Below are positions 43,290 to 53,890 of a DNA stretch of 64,000 bases, piece by piece. Source of the DNA: Bos javanicus (lineage: Eukaryota; Chordata; Mammalia; Artiodactyla; Bovidae); contig NC_083897.1 of assembly GCF_032452875.1 (NCBI RefSeq), positions 7,980,854-8,044,853 of the forward strand. The letters are read 5' to 3'. Under the pieces are notes generated by a model that saw nothing but the letters and a program-made list of their open reading frames with translations, searched no databases and had not been told where the DNA came from. The translations under genes were made by a program, and so were the position numbers. Position 1 is the stretch's first letter. Each line of letters starts with the position of its first letter.

Positions 43290-43681
43290 GGTGTTAGGGA
43301 CTGAACTGTGACTCCCCAAAATTCGTATGTTGTAGTCCTAACCCCCTAGTACTCAGAATGTGACTATATTTGGAGATAGGGTCTTTGAAGAGGTAATTAA
43401 GTTAAAATGAGGTGGTTAGGGTGGGCCCAAGTAAAATATGACTTAAATCTTTATAAGAGGAGAGTAGGATACAGACACACCAAGAGGGAAGACCATGTGG
43501 AAATACAGGAAGAAGAAGGCCATCTGCAAGCCAAGAGAAGAAATTTCAGAAGAAACTGAACCTGCCAACATCTTCATCTCAGACTTCCAGCCTCCAGTAC
43601 TGTGAGAAAGTGCGTTTCTAGTGTGTGGGCCACCCTGTCTGTGCTATTTTGCTATGGCAGCCTGAGCAGACAAAAACACAA
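43290..43681 (+). mobile_element. MLT1-type MaLR solo LTR
   Basis: tgttagggactgaactgtga, ggagatagggtctttgaaga, cagacttccagcctccagta and ctatggcagcctgagcagac in consensus order. No internal sequence adjoins. Confidence 0.85.
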
Positions 43682-43759
43682 GGGTTTAATCCTGGCCCTG
43701 GTTACCTCTCTAGAGCCTCACTCTGTCAGGCTCCATCACCCCGTCCATCATCACCTACC

Positions 43760-43880
43760 CAACACCTCCACCACTTACTAATTTTGAGACCTTGGGCAAC
43801 CTAACCTCTCTGTACCCACTTTTCTTATCTGTGAAATGATCATTTATGTAAATGCATTTAACACAATGTGAACGTATAAA
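43760..43880 (+). mobile_element. MIR SINE
   Basis: ccacttactaattttgagac, cttgggcaacctaacctctc and ttcttatctgtgaaatgatc are the MIR core in sense order. Confidence 0.8.
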
Positions 43881-43881
43881 A

Positions 43882-44099
43882 GGCTTCCCAGTTGGTACAG
43901 TGGTAAAAAAAATCCTCTTGCCAATGCAGGAAACGCAAGAGACGTGGGTTTGATCTCTGAGTCGGGAAGATCCCCTGGAGAAGGCTACCCATTCCAGTAT
44001 TCTTGCCTGGGAAATCCCATGGACAGAAGAGCCTGGTAGACTACTGTCTGTGGGGTCTCAAAGAGTTGGACATGGCTGAGAGGCCAAGCAGGCATGCAT
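43882..44099 (+). mobile_element. Bov-tA SINE
   Basis: aaggcttcccagttggtaca head to tggacatggctgagaggcca. The flanks gaacgtataaa and gaacatataaa are the target-site duplication. Part of the linker (ggaaatggca) is deleted. Confidence 0.94.
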
Positions 44100-44399
44100 G
44101 AACATATAAAATATTCAATAAATAGTTAGTGGCTACATTCTAGCCCCAAAGAATCTAGCCATTCTCTAAATGGATGCTGTCTGGTTTTCCTTCTGTGACT
44201 TAGCACATGCAGACATGTCTGCTTAGAATGCCTTTCTCTCACTGCTTCATCTAGCTGTTTCCTGGTTGTCCTTTGAAACTGAATTCCTGGTGCAGCCAGC
44301 TCTTCCCCATGTCCAGAGCCCCACTCTGGGCTCCCACAGCACCCTGTGCTTGCCTCTACTAAGTGAGAAGCCACTGCAGGTTCTCAAGGTGCAGGACCG
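44100..44399. other. Unassigned non-coding DNA
   Basis: No repeat or exon recognised. The minus-strand 82-codon frame at 44126-44374 is not protein-like. Confidence 0.4.
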
Positions 44400-44600
44400 A
44401 CCTGGTCTGGCTAATTAACTTCTATATGCCAGGTACCATTCTAGGTTCTGAGTCAAAACGAGAATAAAAAGAACTCTTAGCTCATGGGTTACTGAGAGGA
44501 TTATAAGAGATAAAGTGTGCCAAGGACTTAAGACAGTGCCTGACATATGGCAAACACTCAGCAAATGCTATTATTATCTATCTATATTCAGTACACTACC
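44400..44600 (+). mobile_element. MIR SINE
   Basis: tatatgccaggtaccattct, then gagaggattataagagataa and cagtgcctgacatatggcaa. Confidence 0.75.
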
Positions 44601-45328
44601 TCACATCCACTGACGTCTTTGGCCTCTTGCTCAGTCTTCCACTCTAAACACAAATCCCACAACTGCCCTGGTGATGACCCCTCCAAGAGGCTAGTCTCTC
44701 TCCTGGACCTCGACTCCAGGAGCTTTCAACTTTCACCTCTACCCTACTCCAGGCGTTCTGTGACAGTGTCCTGACCTTGACTTTGTTGTTAGATTTTTGC
44801 AGACTGAATATTAGATAAACATATGAATAGACTCATATATAGAAAGCTCAGGTGGAATTTTCCATTAGCTTAAGACTGTGCTCTTGTTTCAAACAAACAA
44901 GCCTCTTCTCTATGACTGGGTCCCCAGCAGACGAAGGCAGAGAAGGGAAAGGGAAGGCTGGTTGAAGATGCTAGTTTTGCCAGTACAAGATAAGGGCAAA
45001 TCACCTTTATGACTGCTCAAAGAGAGGAGATTACAGTCCCAGTCTTAGTGGAAACAAGGAGCGGACAAGAAGTTAGTGATCAAGAAACCGGAGCAAAAGT
45101 CAGGAGACTGAGAGGCAGTTACAGTTAATAGATACTGTCCAACATGAATGACCTTCACAAAAGCTTTTTTCTGAGGATGAGTCAAGAGTAATCCTATGCG
45201 GGTATGTTGCAGAGAAGAACCAATTCTGACTCCATGCTGGAACTGTTTCTTTGACTTGCTTTCATTGCTCCTATTACTACAATCATACACAATGGCCTGC
45301 CTCAAAGGACCCTGCCCCTCTGCCTGAC
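44601..45328. other. Unassigned non-coding DNA
   Basis: No recognised repeat, RNA or exon. Confidence 0.4.
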
Positions 45329-45724
45329 TGTTAAAGTGTCTTTGTTCAGTTCACAGAGAGATAATCTGGCCTTGCCCATTTGTGAGTGGCTGCAAGAAAG
45401 AAGAGATTAACACACCTCTTCCAAAAGCTGGCCCTTCCTGGAGATGTTTTGCAAGACTGAAGACCCTTTTTACTTGATTTCCCCACTGCCTCTCCCCCTC
45501 TATTCTGCCTTTTGACTTTAGTTCCTCATTGTTTTTCTCTCTCTTGCTCTATCAAAGAACCCGGCATCTAGACCCCGACAAGATGGTTACTTTGAGACAT
45601 CGGTCTGCCATGTTCTCAGTCAGCCGGCTTTCCAGATAAACTCGTATTCCTTACCTCAGCACCTCATCTCTCAGATTCATTGGCCTGTCATGTGGTGAGC
45701 AGAGAGAGTTTGGACTCGGTAACA
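45329..45724 (+). mobile_element. Probable ERV1-type solo LTR
   Basis: Begins TG near tgttaaagtgtctttg and ends ggactcggtaaca. The 3' part has the retroviral R-U5 look: a degenerate poly(A) signal in ccagataaactcg, cttacctcagcacctcatct and cattggcctgtcatgtggtg. No gag-pol adjoins. No matching 4 bp target-site duplication is visible, so the left boundary is approximate. Confidence 0.65.
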
Positions 45725-45882
45725 GTTATACACTCCTTCCTGCCAGAAACAGCTACATAAAATTGATGGCTCCAAGGGCAAGACTCACCCCACCTCCTTT
45801 CACTCAAGGTAATTCTCTTCTGTATCTATTGATCTGGACGATCACTTAGAACTTCATTTGCAAAAAGTATTCTAGTGCTAAA

Positions 45883-46077
45883 GGCTTCCCTGGCGGCTCA
45901 GTGGTAAAGAATCTGACTGTCAATGAAGGAGATGTAGGTTTGATTCCAGGGTTAGGAAGATCCCCTGGAGAAGGAACTGGCAACCCACTCCAGTATTCTT
46001 GCCTGCAAGATCGCATGGACAGAGGAGTCTGGGGTGCTAGAGTTGAACATGACTGACTGAGCACACATACCACACAC
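45883..46077 (+). mobile_element. Bov-tA SINE
   Basis: ggcttccctggcggctcagt head. Exact 14 bp target-site duplication attctagtgctaaa (45869-45882 and 46078-46091). Confidence 0.96.
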
Positions 46078-46329
46078 ATTCTAGTGCTAAACCTTTGCTG
46101 TTTCCCTCAGTAGATAACTACATAGTTTACTTTCCACAGAAGCCAGCTGCCGTTGAGATATGGTGATCACTCTACATTCCTCTCACCTTATCTACATCTC
46201 AAGACTTGAGTCTCTTAGTATGTATCCTTTTTCCTCCTCAAGGCTAATGCCATTACTCATGGTTGATCCCATATCTTTCTCATTTCCTCTGAGTCTTTGT
46301 GCCATCAAATTTCCTTTTTCCTGTTAGGT

Positions 46330-46470
46330 TGCTGCTGCTGCTGCTAAGTCGCTTCAGTCATGTCCGACTCTGTGTGACCCCATAGACGGCAGCCCACCAG
46401 GCTCCCCCGTCCCTGGGATTCTCCAGGCAAGAACACTGGAGTGGGTTTCCATTTCCTTCTCCAATGCATG
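46330..46470 (-). mobile_element. Bov-A SINE monomer
   Basis: A CTG run, then gctaagtcgcttcagtcatg to atttccttctccaatgcatg. Antisense half of a Bov-A2. Confidence 0.94.
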
Positions 46471-46814
46471 ATTAAACCATATTAAATTGCTGTTTGGGAC
46501 ATTTACCAATGGTGGAATATTGGCAATTTCATATGGTTCAGACTAATATAGCTTTGTTCTTTCCCTCTCTAAATTTTCCTTCTCCTCAACCAAAAACAAT
46601 AACAACAACAAAAATCCTTGGACAGGTTGGAGTAACCTCTCCATGGATTGTGGTTTTTCTAACTTCACACCTCTATGTGTCCCTAAATCGAAAACCTAGA
46701 TTATCATACCCCAGATATATCTGCCTTTGGTGTTCACATCTCCCAACTGACAATGCACCCAAGTATTTACCAAGGGTCTGGCATGTTTATGAAATTTTTG
46801 TTCACTCATTCCAC
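46471..46814. other. Unassigned non-coding DNA
   Basis: No recognised element. A 164-codon plus-strand frame (46494-46988) runs from here into the ancient repeat and is therefore judged spurious. Confidence 0.4.
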
Positions 46815-47049
46815 AAATATTTTCTGAATATCTACACTGTTGCAGGAACTATTCTAAGCACTTGGAAAATCAGTGAACAAAACAAAGATCTTTGTTCTCT
46901 TAGAGCCTATATTCTAGCAGGGGTGGGAGGAAGGGAACATGCGATAAACATAATCAGTAAGATAACCAAATGGCATGTTAGAAAATGAAAGATGCCAGAG
47001 GTAAAAAGACAAAATAGAGAAGGGAAGGGAGATAGGCAGTACTAAGAGG

Positions 47050-48035
47050 AAAAGTTATAATTTATTTGTTAAAGTATAGTTGATTTAGAATATTGTGTTA
47101 GTTTAAAGTGTACAGCATAGTAATTCATTGTTTTGTTTTTTTACAAATTATATTCCATTATGGGTTATAAGATTGCTCAAAAGTTTCCTGTGCCATATAG
47201 TAAATTCTTGTTGTGTACCTGTTTTATGTATAGTAATTTGTATCTATTAATCCCATGCCCCTAATCTGTTCCTTCTCCCCTTCCTCTCCCCTTTGGTAAC
47301 CATAAATTTGTAAGTCCATTTCTGTTTTATATATAGATTCATTTGTATTATTTTCTAGATTCCACATATAAGTCATATCATATAGCATTTGTCTGGCTTA
47401 CTTCACTTAGTATGATCATGTCTAGGTCCATCCATGTTACTGCAAATGGCAACATTTCATTCTTTTATTCCATTATATGTATACCACATCTTTTAAATCT
47501 AATCATCTGTTGATGGACACTTGGGTTGCTTCCATGTCCTGGTTATTGTAAATAATGCTTCTACAAACATAGGGGTGCATGTATCTTTTCAATTTAGTGT
47601 TTTTGTTTTCTCTGGATATATCTCCAGGAGTGGGATTGCTGAATTATGCAGTAGTTGTATTTTTAGTTTTTTTTTTTTTTTTGCCATGCCACATGGCTTG
47701 CAGGATTTAATTCCCTGACTAGGAACTGAACCCAGGCCACCACAGTGAAAGTACTATGTACCAACCACTGGACCACCAGAGAGTTCCCTATTTTTAGTTT
47801 TTTAAGTAGACTCCATACTATTTTCCATAGTGGCTGCACCAATTTACATTCCCAACAATGTGTGAGGGTTCTCTTTTCTCTATATCCTTTCCAACATTTG
47901 TTATTTGTAGACTTTTTGATCATAAACATCCTGACCAGTGTGAGGTGTTAACTCATTGTGGTTTTGATTTGCACTTCTCTAATAACAAGTGATTTGAGCA
48001 TCTTTTCAGGTGCTTGCTAGCCATCTGTACGTCAA
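47050..48035 (-). mobile_element. L1 LINE 3' end, antisense
   Basis: About 1 kb of antisense L1 3' UTR and ORF2 end (gtgtacagcatagtaattca, gcaaatggcaacatttcatt, ttgatggacacttgggttgc), split by a CHR SINE. Confidence 0.88.
47658..47788 (-). mobile_element. CHR-type tRNA-Glu SINE
   Basis: A T16 run, gccatgccacatggcttgca, ccactggaccaccagagagt. The L1 wording tatttttagtttttt occurs on both sides. Confidence 0.9.
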
Positions 48036-48287
48036 AAAATTGTAATTTTTAATGTGGTGGCTGTGGTAGGTCTTACTGAGAAAGTGACTACTAAGTGAAG
48101 ACTTTAAGGGAATGCAGGATAGCCATGGAGATATCAGGGAGAAGTGTTTCAGGTAGAGTAAAGAGCAAGTGCAATGATCCTGAGGCAGGAAAGCTATTGG
48201 GGCAAGAGAATAGAGTAGTAGGATATGAGGACATAAAGGTAAGAGGGATCCTAACTGTGTAGGGCTTTTGTATTTGTTATACTGTTG

Positions 48288-48655
48288 ATGTTCAGTCGCT
48301 CAGTCATGTCTGACTCTTTGTGACCTGTGGACTGCAGCACATCAGGCTTCCCTGTCCTTCACTACCTCCAGGAGCTTGCTCAAACTCATGTCCATAAAGT
48401 TGGTGATGCCATCCAACCATCTCATCCTCTGTCCCCCCTTCTCCTCTCGTCCTCAGTCTTTCCCAGCATCAGAGTCTTTTCCAATGAGTTGACTCTTCAC
48501 ATCACGTGGCCAAATTATTGGAGCTTCAGCTTCAGCATCAGTCCTTCCAATGAGTATTCAGGGTTGATTTCCTTTAGGATTGACTGGTTTGATCTCCTTG
48601 CTGTCCAAGGGACTCTCAAGAGTCTTCTCCAGCACCACAGTTCGAAAGCATCAAA
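48288..48655 (-). mobile_element. BovB LINE 3' fragment
   Basis: Antisense, gatgttcagtcgctcagtca back to ccagcaccacagttcgaaag. It lies in the ancient repeat. Confidence 0.93.
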
Positions 48656-49086
48656 CTGCCTAGAAACAAATTGTCCTAATATTTTGTTTTTTAAAACAAA
48701 ACACAGGAATTCAAGAGTGGCATGGCTGGCAGGTTCTGGCTCTGAGGTTTTGTCCTGAAGAATCCTCTTCCAAGGTGGCTTACTCATGTGATTGGTTGGC
48801 AAGTTGGTGCTTGTTTTGGGTGGGAGAGGAGGAGATGAGAAGGGGAGGACTCAGTCTTTTGCCAGGTGGGTCTCTCTAAATGCTGTTTGAGTATCCTTAT
48901 GACATGGCAGCTGGCTTCCTCCAGAGCAACCAATCCAAGAGACAGCAAGGCAGAAATCACGATACCCCTTATGACCTAGCCTTTATGATACACTGTCACT
49001 CCCACTGTATTCTATTGGTTACACAGATCAGCCCTAGTTCACTGTAGATGAGACTACCCAAGCATGTGAAGAGCAAGAGGTAAAGA
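48656..49086. other. Unassigned DNA between two BovB copies
   Basis: No recognised element. It does not continue the ancient repeat, so it may be carried or older sequence. Confidence 0.4.
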
Positions 49087-50050
49087 TTCAGTTCAGTTCA
49101 GTCAGTTCAGTCACTCAGTCATGTCTGACTCTTTGTGACCCCATGAATTGCAGCACTCCAGGCCTCCCTGTCCATCACCAACTCCCGGAGATCACTCAAA
49201 CTCATGTCCATCGAGTTGGTGATACCATCCAGCCATCTCATCCTTTGTTGTCCCTTTCTCCTTCTGCCCCCAATCCTTCCCAGCATTGGAGTTTTTTCCA
49301 ATGAGTCAACTCTTTGCATGAGGTGGCCAAAGTACTAGAGTTTCAGCTTTAGTATTAGTCCTTCCAAAGAACACCCGGGACTGATCTCCTTTAGAATGGA
49401 CTGGTTGGATCTCCTTGCAGTCCAGGGGACTCTCAAGAGTCTTCTCCAACACCACAGTTCAAAAGCATCAATTCTTTGGTGCTCAGCTTTCTTCACAGTC
49501 CAACTCTCACATCCATACATTACCACTGGAAAAACCACAGCCTTGACTAGATGGACCTTTGTTGGCAAAGTAATATCTCTGCTTTTGAATATGCTATCTA
49601 GGTTGGTCATAACTTTCCCTCCAAGGAGTAAGCGTCTTTTAATTTCATGGCTGCAATCACCATCTACAGTGATTTTGGAGCCCCAAAAATAAAGTCTGCC
49701 ACTGTTTCCACTGTTTCCCCATCTATTTCCCATGAAGTGATGGGACCAGATGCCATGATCTTAGTTTTCTGAATGTTGAGCTTTGAGCCAGCTTTTTAAC
49801 TCTCCTCTTTCACTTTCATCAAGGGGCTTTTTAGTTCCTCTTCACTTTCTGCCATAAGGGTGGTGTCATCTGCATATCTGAGGTTATTGATATTTCTCCC
49901 GGCAATCTTGATTCCAGCTTGTGCTTCTTCCAGCCCAGCGTTTCTCATGATGTACTACTCTGCATAGAAGTTAAATAAGCAGGGTGACAATATACAGCCT
50001 TGACGTACTCCTTTTCCTATTTGGAACCAGTCAATTGTTCCATGTCCTCG
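49087..50050 (-). mobile_element. BovB LINE, about 0.95 kb, antisense
   Basis: Starts with a repeated tail (ttcagttcagttcagtcagt) and runs back to tttggaaccagtcaattgtt in the RT domain. The 132-codon minus-strand frame 49335-49733 keeps polymerase C-terminal wording (GSKITVDGDCSHEIKRRLLL), but upstream frames are broken. Confidence 0.94.
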
Positions 50051-50375
50051 ATTACTGGATATCATCTTAGTGGCTGGCTACCACAGCCTTTGTAGGCCAT
50101 TATAAATCTGTGGTTTTTACTTTTAGTGAAACGGAACCATTAGAGGGATGTGAGCAGAGAAATGACAATAATCTGACTTCTTGGGATGATACTTTCAAGA
50201 AAGATAAAATGATCATTTGAGGATGCAGGTGATACTTAATGATCTTCCCCTTGACATGAAACATTTTCATTCAGAACCTCTCAACTCAGTACACTAACCT
50301 GTAAGGGAGCCCACGTTTGTGAAACATGATTCATCTGTCAGTCTAATTCATCTGTCTGTCCCTACAGCATATTTG

Positions 50376-52053
50376 TTTGTCCCTAACAGAAGCAGAAGAT
50401 ATTAAAAACAGGTGGCAAGAATGCACAGAAAAACTATACCAAAAAAAGATCTTAATGGCCCAGATAACCACGATGATGTGATCACTCCCCTAGAGCCAAA
50501 CAACCTGGAGTGCGAAGTCAAGTGGGCCTTAGGAAGCATCACTACAAACAAAGCTAGTGGAGGTGATGGAATTCCAGCTGAGCTATTTCAAATCCTAAAA
50601 GATGATGCTGTGAAAGTGCTGCACTTAATATGCCAGCAAATTTGGAAAACTCAGCAGTGGCCACAGGACTGGAAAAGGTCACTTTTTCTTTCCAATCCTG
50701 AAGAAAGGTGATGTCAAAGAATACTCAAACTACCACACAATTGCACTCATCTCACTCATCTCACGCTAGCAAAGTAATGCTCAAAATTCTCCAAGCCAGG
50801 CTTCAACAGTACATGAACTGAGAGCTTCAGATGTTCAAGCTGGATTTAGAAAAGGCAGAGGAACCAGAGATCAAATTGCCCAAATCCATTGGATCATAGA
50901 AAAGTAATAAAATTTCAGAAGTAGATGTTTATCTACTTCTGCTTCATTGACTATGCCAAAGCCTTTGACTGTGTGGATCACAACAAACTGTGGAAAATTC
51001 TGAAAGAGATGGGAATACCGTACCACCTGACCTGCCTCTTGAGAAATCTGTATGCAGGTCAAGAAGCAACAGTTAGAACCAGACATGAAACAACAGATTG
51101 GGGAGGACAGGGAGGGAAAAAAAAAAAAAAGAAACAACAGACTGGTTTCAAATTGGGAAAGGAGTAGATCAAGGCTGTATTTTGTCACCCTGCTTATTTA
51201 ACTTATATGCAGAGTACATCATGTGAAATGCCGGACTGGATGAGGCGCAAGCTGGAATCAAGATTGCTGGGAGAAATATCAGTAACCTCAGATATGCAGA
51301 TGAAACCACCTTTGTGGCAGAAAGTGAAGAGGAACTAAACAGCCTCTTGATGAAGGTGAAAGAGGACATGAAAAAGCTGGCTTAAAAGTCAACATTCATG
51401 GTCCTATCACTTCATGGCAGATAGATGGAGAAACAATGGAAACAATGCCAGACTATTTTCTTGGGCTCCAAAATCACTGCAGATGGTGACTGCAGCCATG
51501 AAATTAAAAGACGCTTGCTCCTTGAAAGAAAAGTTATGACAAACCTAGACAGCATATTAAAAAGCAGAGACATTACTTTGCCAACAAAGGTCCGTCTAGT
51601 TAAAGCTATGGTTTTTCCAGTAGTCATGTGTAGATGTGAAAGTTGGACCAAAAGAAAGCTGAGCACTGAAGAATTGATGCTTTTGAACTGTGGTGTTGGA
51701 GAAGACTCCTGAGAGTCCCTTGGACTGCAAGGAAATCCAACCAGTCCATCCTAAAGGAAATCAGTCCTGAATATTCATTGGAAGGACTGATGCTGAAGCT
51801 GAAACTGAAGCTCCAGTACTTTGTCCACCTGATGTGAAGAACTGACTCATTGGAAAAAACCCTGATACGGGGAAAAATTGAAGGCAGGAAGAGAAGGGGA
51901 TGATAGAGGATGATATGGTTGGATGGCATCATTGACTCAACAGCCATGAGTTTGAGCAAGCTCCTGGAGTTGGTAATGGACAGGGAAGCCTGACGTGCTG
52001 CAGCCCATGGGGTCACAAAAAGTTAGATACGACTGAGCGACTGAACTGAACAA
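50376..52053 (+). mobile_element. BovB LINE, about 1.7 kb, degraded RT frame
   Basis: Longest BovB here. Visible in different frames: NKASGGDGIPAELFQ (about 50550), motif A FIDYAKAFDCVDHNKLW (50942 on), motif C altered to YADET (about 51295), and the C-terminal part GSKITADGDCSHEIKRRLLL (from 51455). An A-run at 51118-51131 and several indels and stops break the frame. The direct repeat catatttg (50368-50375 and 52054-52061) marks the ends. It lies in opposite orientation to the copy at 49087-50050. Confidence 0.94.
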
Positions 52054-52177
52054 CATATTTGCAGTAAGTTTAGGCTATGATCAGGAATTTATGTGCATAG
52101 ATTTGTTTTTCTTCCTTTGGCTTTCCTTCTTCCTTGTTCATTTTCCCTTCATTTCCCAATCCCTTTCTCACTCCCGA

Positions 52178-52700
52178 TGAAACCATTTACCTCAGACCGG
52201 GACTTGAACCCATATGGTGGTATTTGAACCCAGCCAAAACCCAAGGTACTTGGTTTCAGGACCTAATGAAACTCAGGTTCTTGATGTCTCATCGCAGAAA
52301 GAATTCCATGCGAGACACAAGTAATAGGTAAGAAGCAGATTTATTCAGATTCAGAGAGAAGCACACTCCACAGGCAGACTTTGGGCCATTGCAGATAGGG
52401 AGTGCGGCCACAAAATGTGTCTTGGTTAGTTTTTATGCACTGGGTATGTTAATGAGTGGGAAGATTATTCCAGCTATTTTGGGGAAGGGGAAGAGATTTC
52501 TAGGAATTGGGCCATGGCCCACTTCTTGGTCTCATGGAACTGTCATGGCACTTCTGGGTGTGTCATTTAGTTTGCTGATTGAGGATCAGTCTAGTTGAAT
52601 TCAACAGTTCTGCCATCTTAGACACATTTGATTCTAATCAGTTTATGTTCTCTAATCAGCCTCTTTCAAAGGCTGTGCCCTGCCCCTTTCCCTCCTGTTA
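52178..52700 (-). mobile_element. Probable ERV solo LTR, antisense
   Basis: Read on the minus strand, there is U3-like sequence, a TATA-like cccagtgcataaaaa, and the poly(A) signal in ctgaataaatctgcttctta followed by a U5-like end near gtaaatggtttca. The order and spacing fit a class I retroviral LTR. No coding part adjoins. Boundaries are approximate and no target-site duplication was found. Confidence 0.65.
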
Positions 52701-52779
52701 GCTATTGAGTGTCTTTCTTTTTCCTTTCACCTTCAGTTCTTGAACACAGGTCATATTCTACTCCCAGTTCCCTTGTTTA

Positions 52780-52880
52780 TTAGTTGTGTGCTATTGGGGC
52801 ACTTAGCATCTCTGGGCCTCAACTTCCTCTCTTAAAATTGGTTTACCATGAGAGTGCCTACCTTAGAGGATTGTCAAAAT
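52780..52880 (+). mobile_element. MIR SINE
   Basis: gcacttagcatctctgggcc, tcaacttcctctcttaaaat, ctaccttagaggattgtcaa. Confidence 0.8.
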
Positions 52881-53118
52881 TACAACCAAGAAGTAGTCAC
52901 ACGCCAAGCACATTAAGTGGTCTCCAGCAAGAACTGGACATGTTCACTCTATCTTTTCAGTCTTTTATCTCTATTACTCCTTCCCTCCAGGGCTCAGCAG
53001 GTAAAAACCGTGGGAAAAATACCTCGAGGCCAAAAGAGGAAACACTGGAGCTGGGGGCGGGGACTACGAGATGTCCACTGCGCGTGCGCGCCCTCTCTGT
53101 CAGGTTCTGGTTTCTAGG

Positions 53119-53160
53119 CGGTCGGGGGGGGGGGGGGCGGGGAGGGGCAGGTGGGGTAAA
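53119..53160 (+). repeat. G-run in the CpG island
   Basis: Fourteen consecutive G (53124-53137), then cggggaggggcaggtgggg. Four or more G-tracts in a row make a plus-strand G-quadruplex likely, just downstream of the NRF1-like site. Confidence 0.85.
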
Positions 53161-53659
53161 TAGGGCTTCGTTTGTGACGGTAGCCTGAGGGAGTGGCCGG
53201 ACCTCGGCGGAGCCGCGGGCGGGCTGGCTCAGCGCAAATCTAGGGCTGGAAGGGTAAGTTGGAAAATGGCGGAGGGAGAAGAAGGAGGAGCTTCACTGAG
53301 CGGGAGGCTGGCCTCGCGGCGGGGGCGGAGGCCCGAAGACTTTGAGGGGCTCGGCGGCGCGGCTCGGGCGGGAGACAGACGGGCTGCGCCGCGTGCCTTG
53401 ACTCTTTGAGGCCTTGGCTTGGAGGCACTGTGGATTCCCCGACCGTGGTTGCTCCGGGCGGTGGGCGGGCGAGTGAGGGAAAGGAAGGGACTTCCGTTTC
53501 CTTCTAGGCTGGGGCCTGGCCGCCGAGAGGAGTTGGCACTTCCAGATTGGGGCTTGGGCCGCCCCTCCTCCAGGACCCTCCTCTCAGCACCGCGCGGGGC
53601 GCCTCGGGCGATCTAGGCCGGCTCTCCTGGCGCGGTGGGTACTGCCCGGACGGGCTTCC

Positions 53660-53733
53660 GCCTCCCTCCCCTTTCCTTCTCTCCCCTCCCCTCTCCTTCT
53701 CTCTTCCCTTCTCTTCTCCCCTCCTTCTCCTTG
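53660..53733. repeat. Polypyrimidine tract in the CpG island
   Basis: cctccctcccctttccttct and on: about 75 bp almost purely C/T on the plus strand, with triplex potential like other promoter-proximal purine-pyrimidine tracts. Confidence 0.85.
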
Positions 53734-53890
53734 GGCCCCGCGCTGCGAGGGAGGGCAAGAGGGCAGCCCCTGCCGGGCGCTAGTGGCCCGCCCGGGGTTC
53801 GTGCCCAGGTTCCGGGACTGGCGAAGAAAGGCGTGGGTGGCTTCAGGCCGCCTGCGTGCCTCCTCAAACCCCGTGACCCCTAAGGTAAAT

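Larger units (their letters stand above)
46815..50240 (+). mobile_element. Ancient interspersed repeat broken by L1 and BovB
   Basis: Three sense pieces read in consensus order: 46815-47049 (ttctaagcacttggaaaatc, atgaaagatgccagaggtaa), 48040-48287 (ggtaggtcttactgagaaag, gtaaagagcaagtgcaatga, ctgtgtagggcttttgtatt) and 50055-50240 (cctttgtaggccattataaa, gagggatgtgagcagagaaa). I know this wording from many mammalian loci but cannot give the family name reliably. Confidence 0.65.
53030..53890 (+). promoter_or_regulatory. CpG-island promoter with probable first exon
   Basis: About 850 bp of dense CpG in an AT-rich setting. Sites seen: GC box at 53053-53062 and many more, NRF1-like tgcgcgtgcgcgc (53079-53091), YY1-like aaaatggcgg (53263-53272) and ETS-like acttccgt (53490-53497). 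There is no TATA box. Splice donors on the plus strand include GTAAGT at 53254 and AAG|GTAAAT at 53885. The first ATG (53266, inside the YY1 site) opens only a 47-codon frame ending at 53409, so it is an upstream frame or 5' UTR. I cannot name the gene. The downstream 10 kb looks intronic. Bidirectional activity is possible. Confidence 0.85.

Noticed and set aside
46494..46988. 164-codon plus-strand open frame
   Set aside because: The C-terminal half lies in an ancient interspersed repeat and there is no splice or promoter context.
53266..53409. Coding exon starting MAEGEEGG
   Set aside because: The frame stops after 47 codons without reaching a downstream splice donor, and the ATG is part of a YY1-like site; treated as upstream frame or non-coding.
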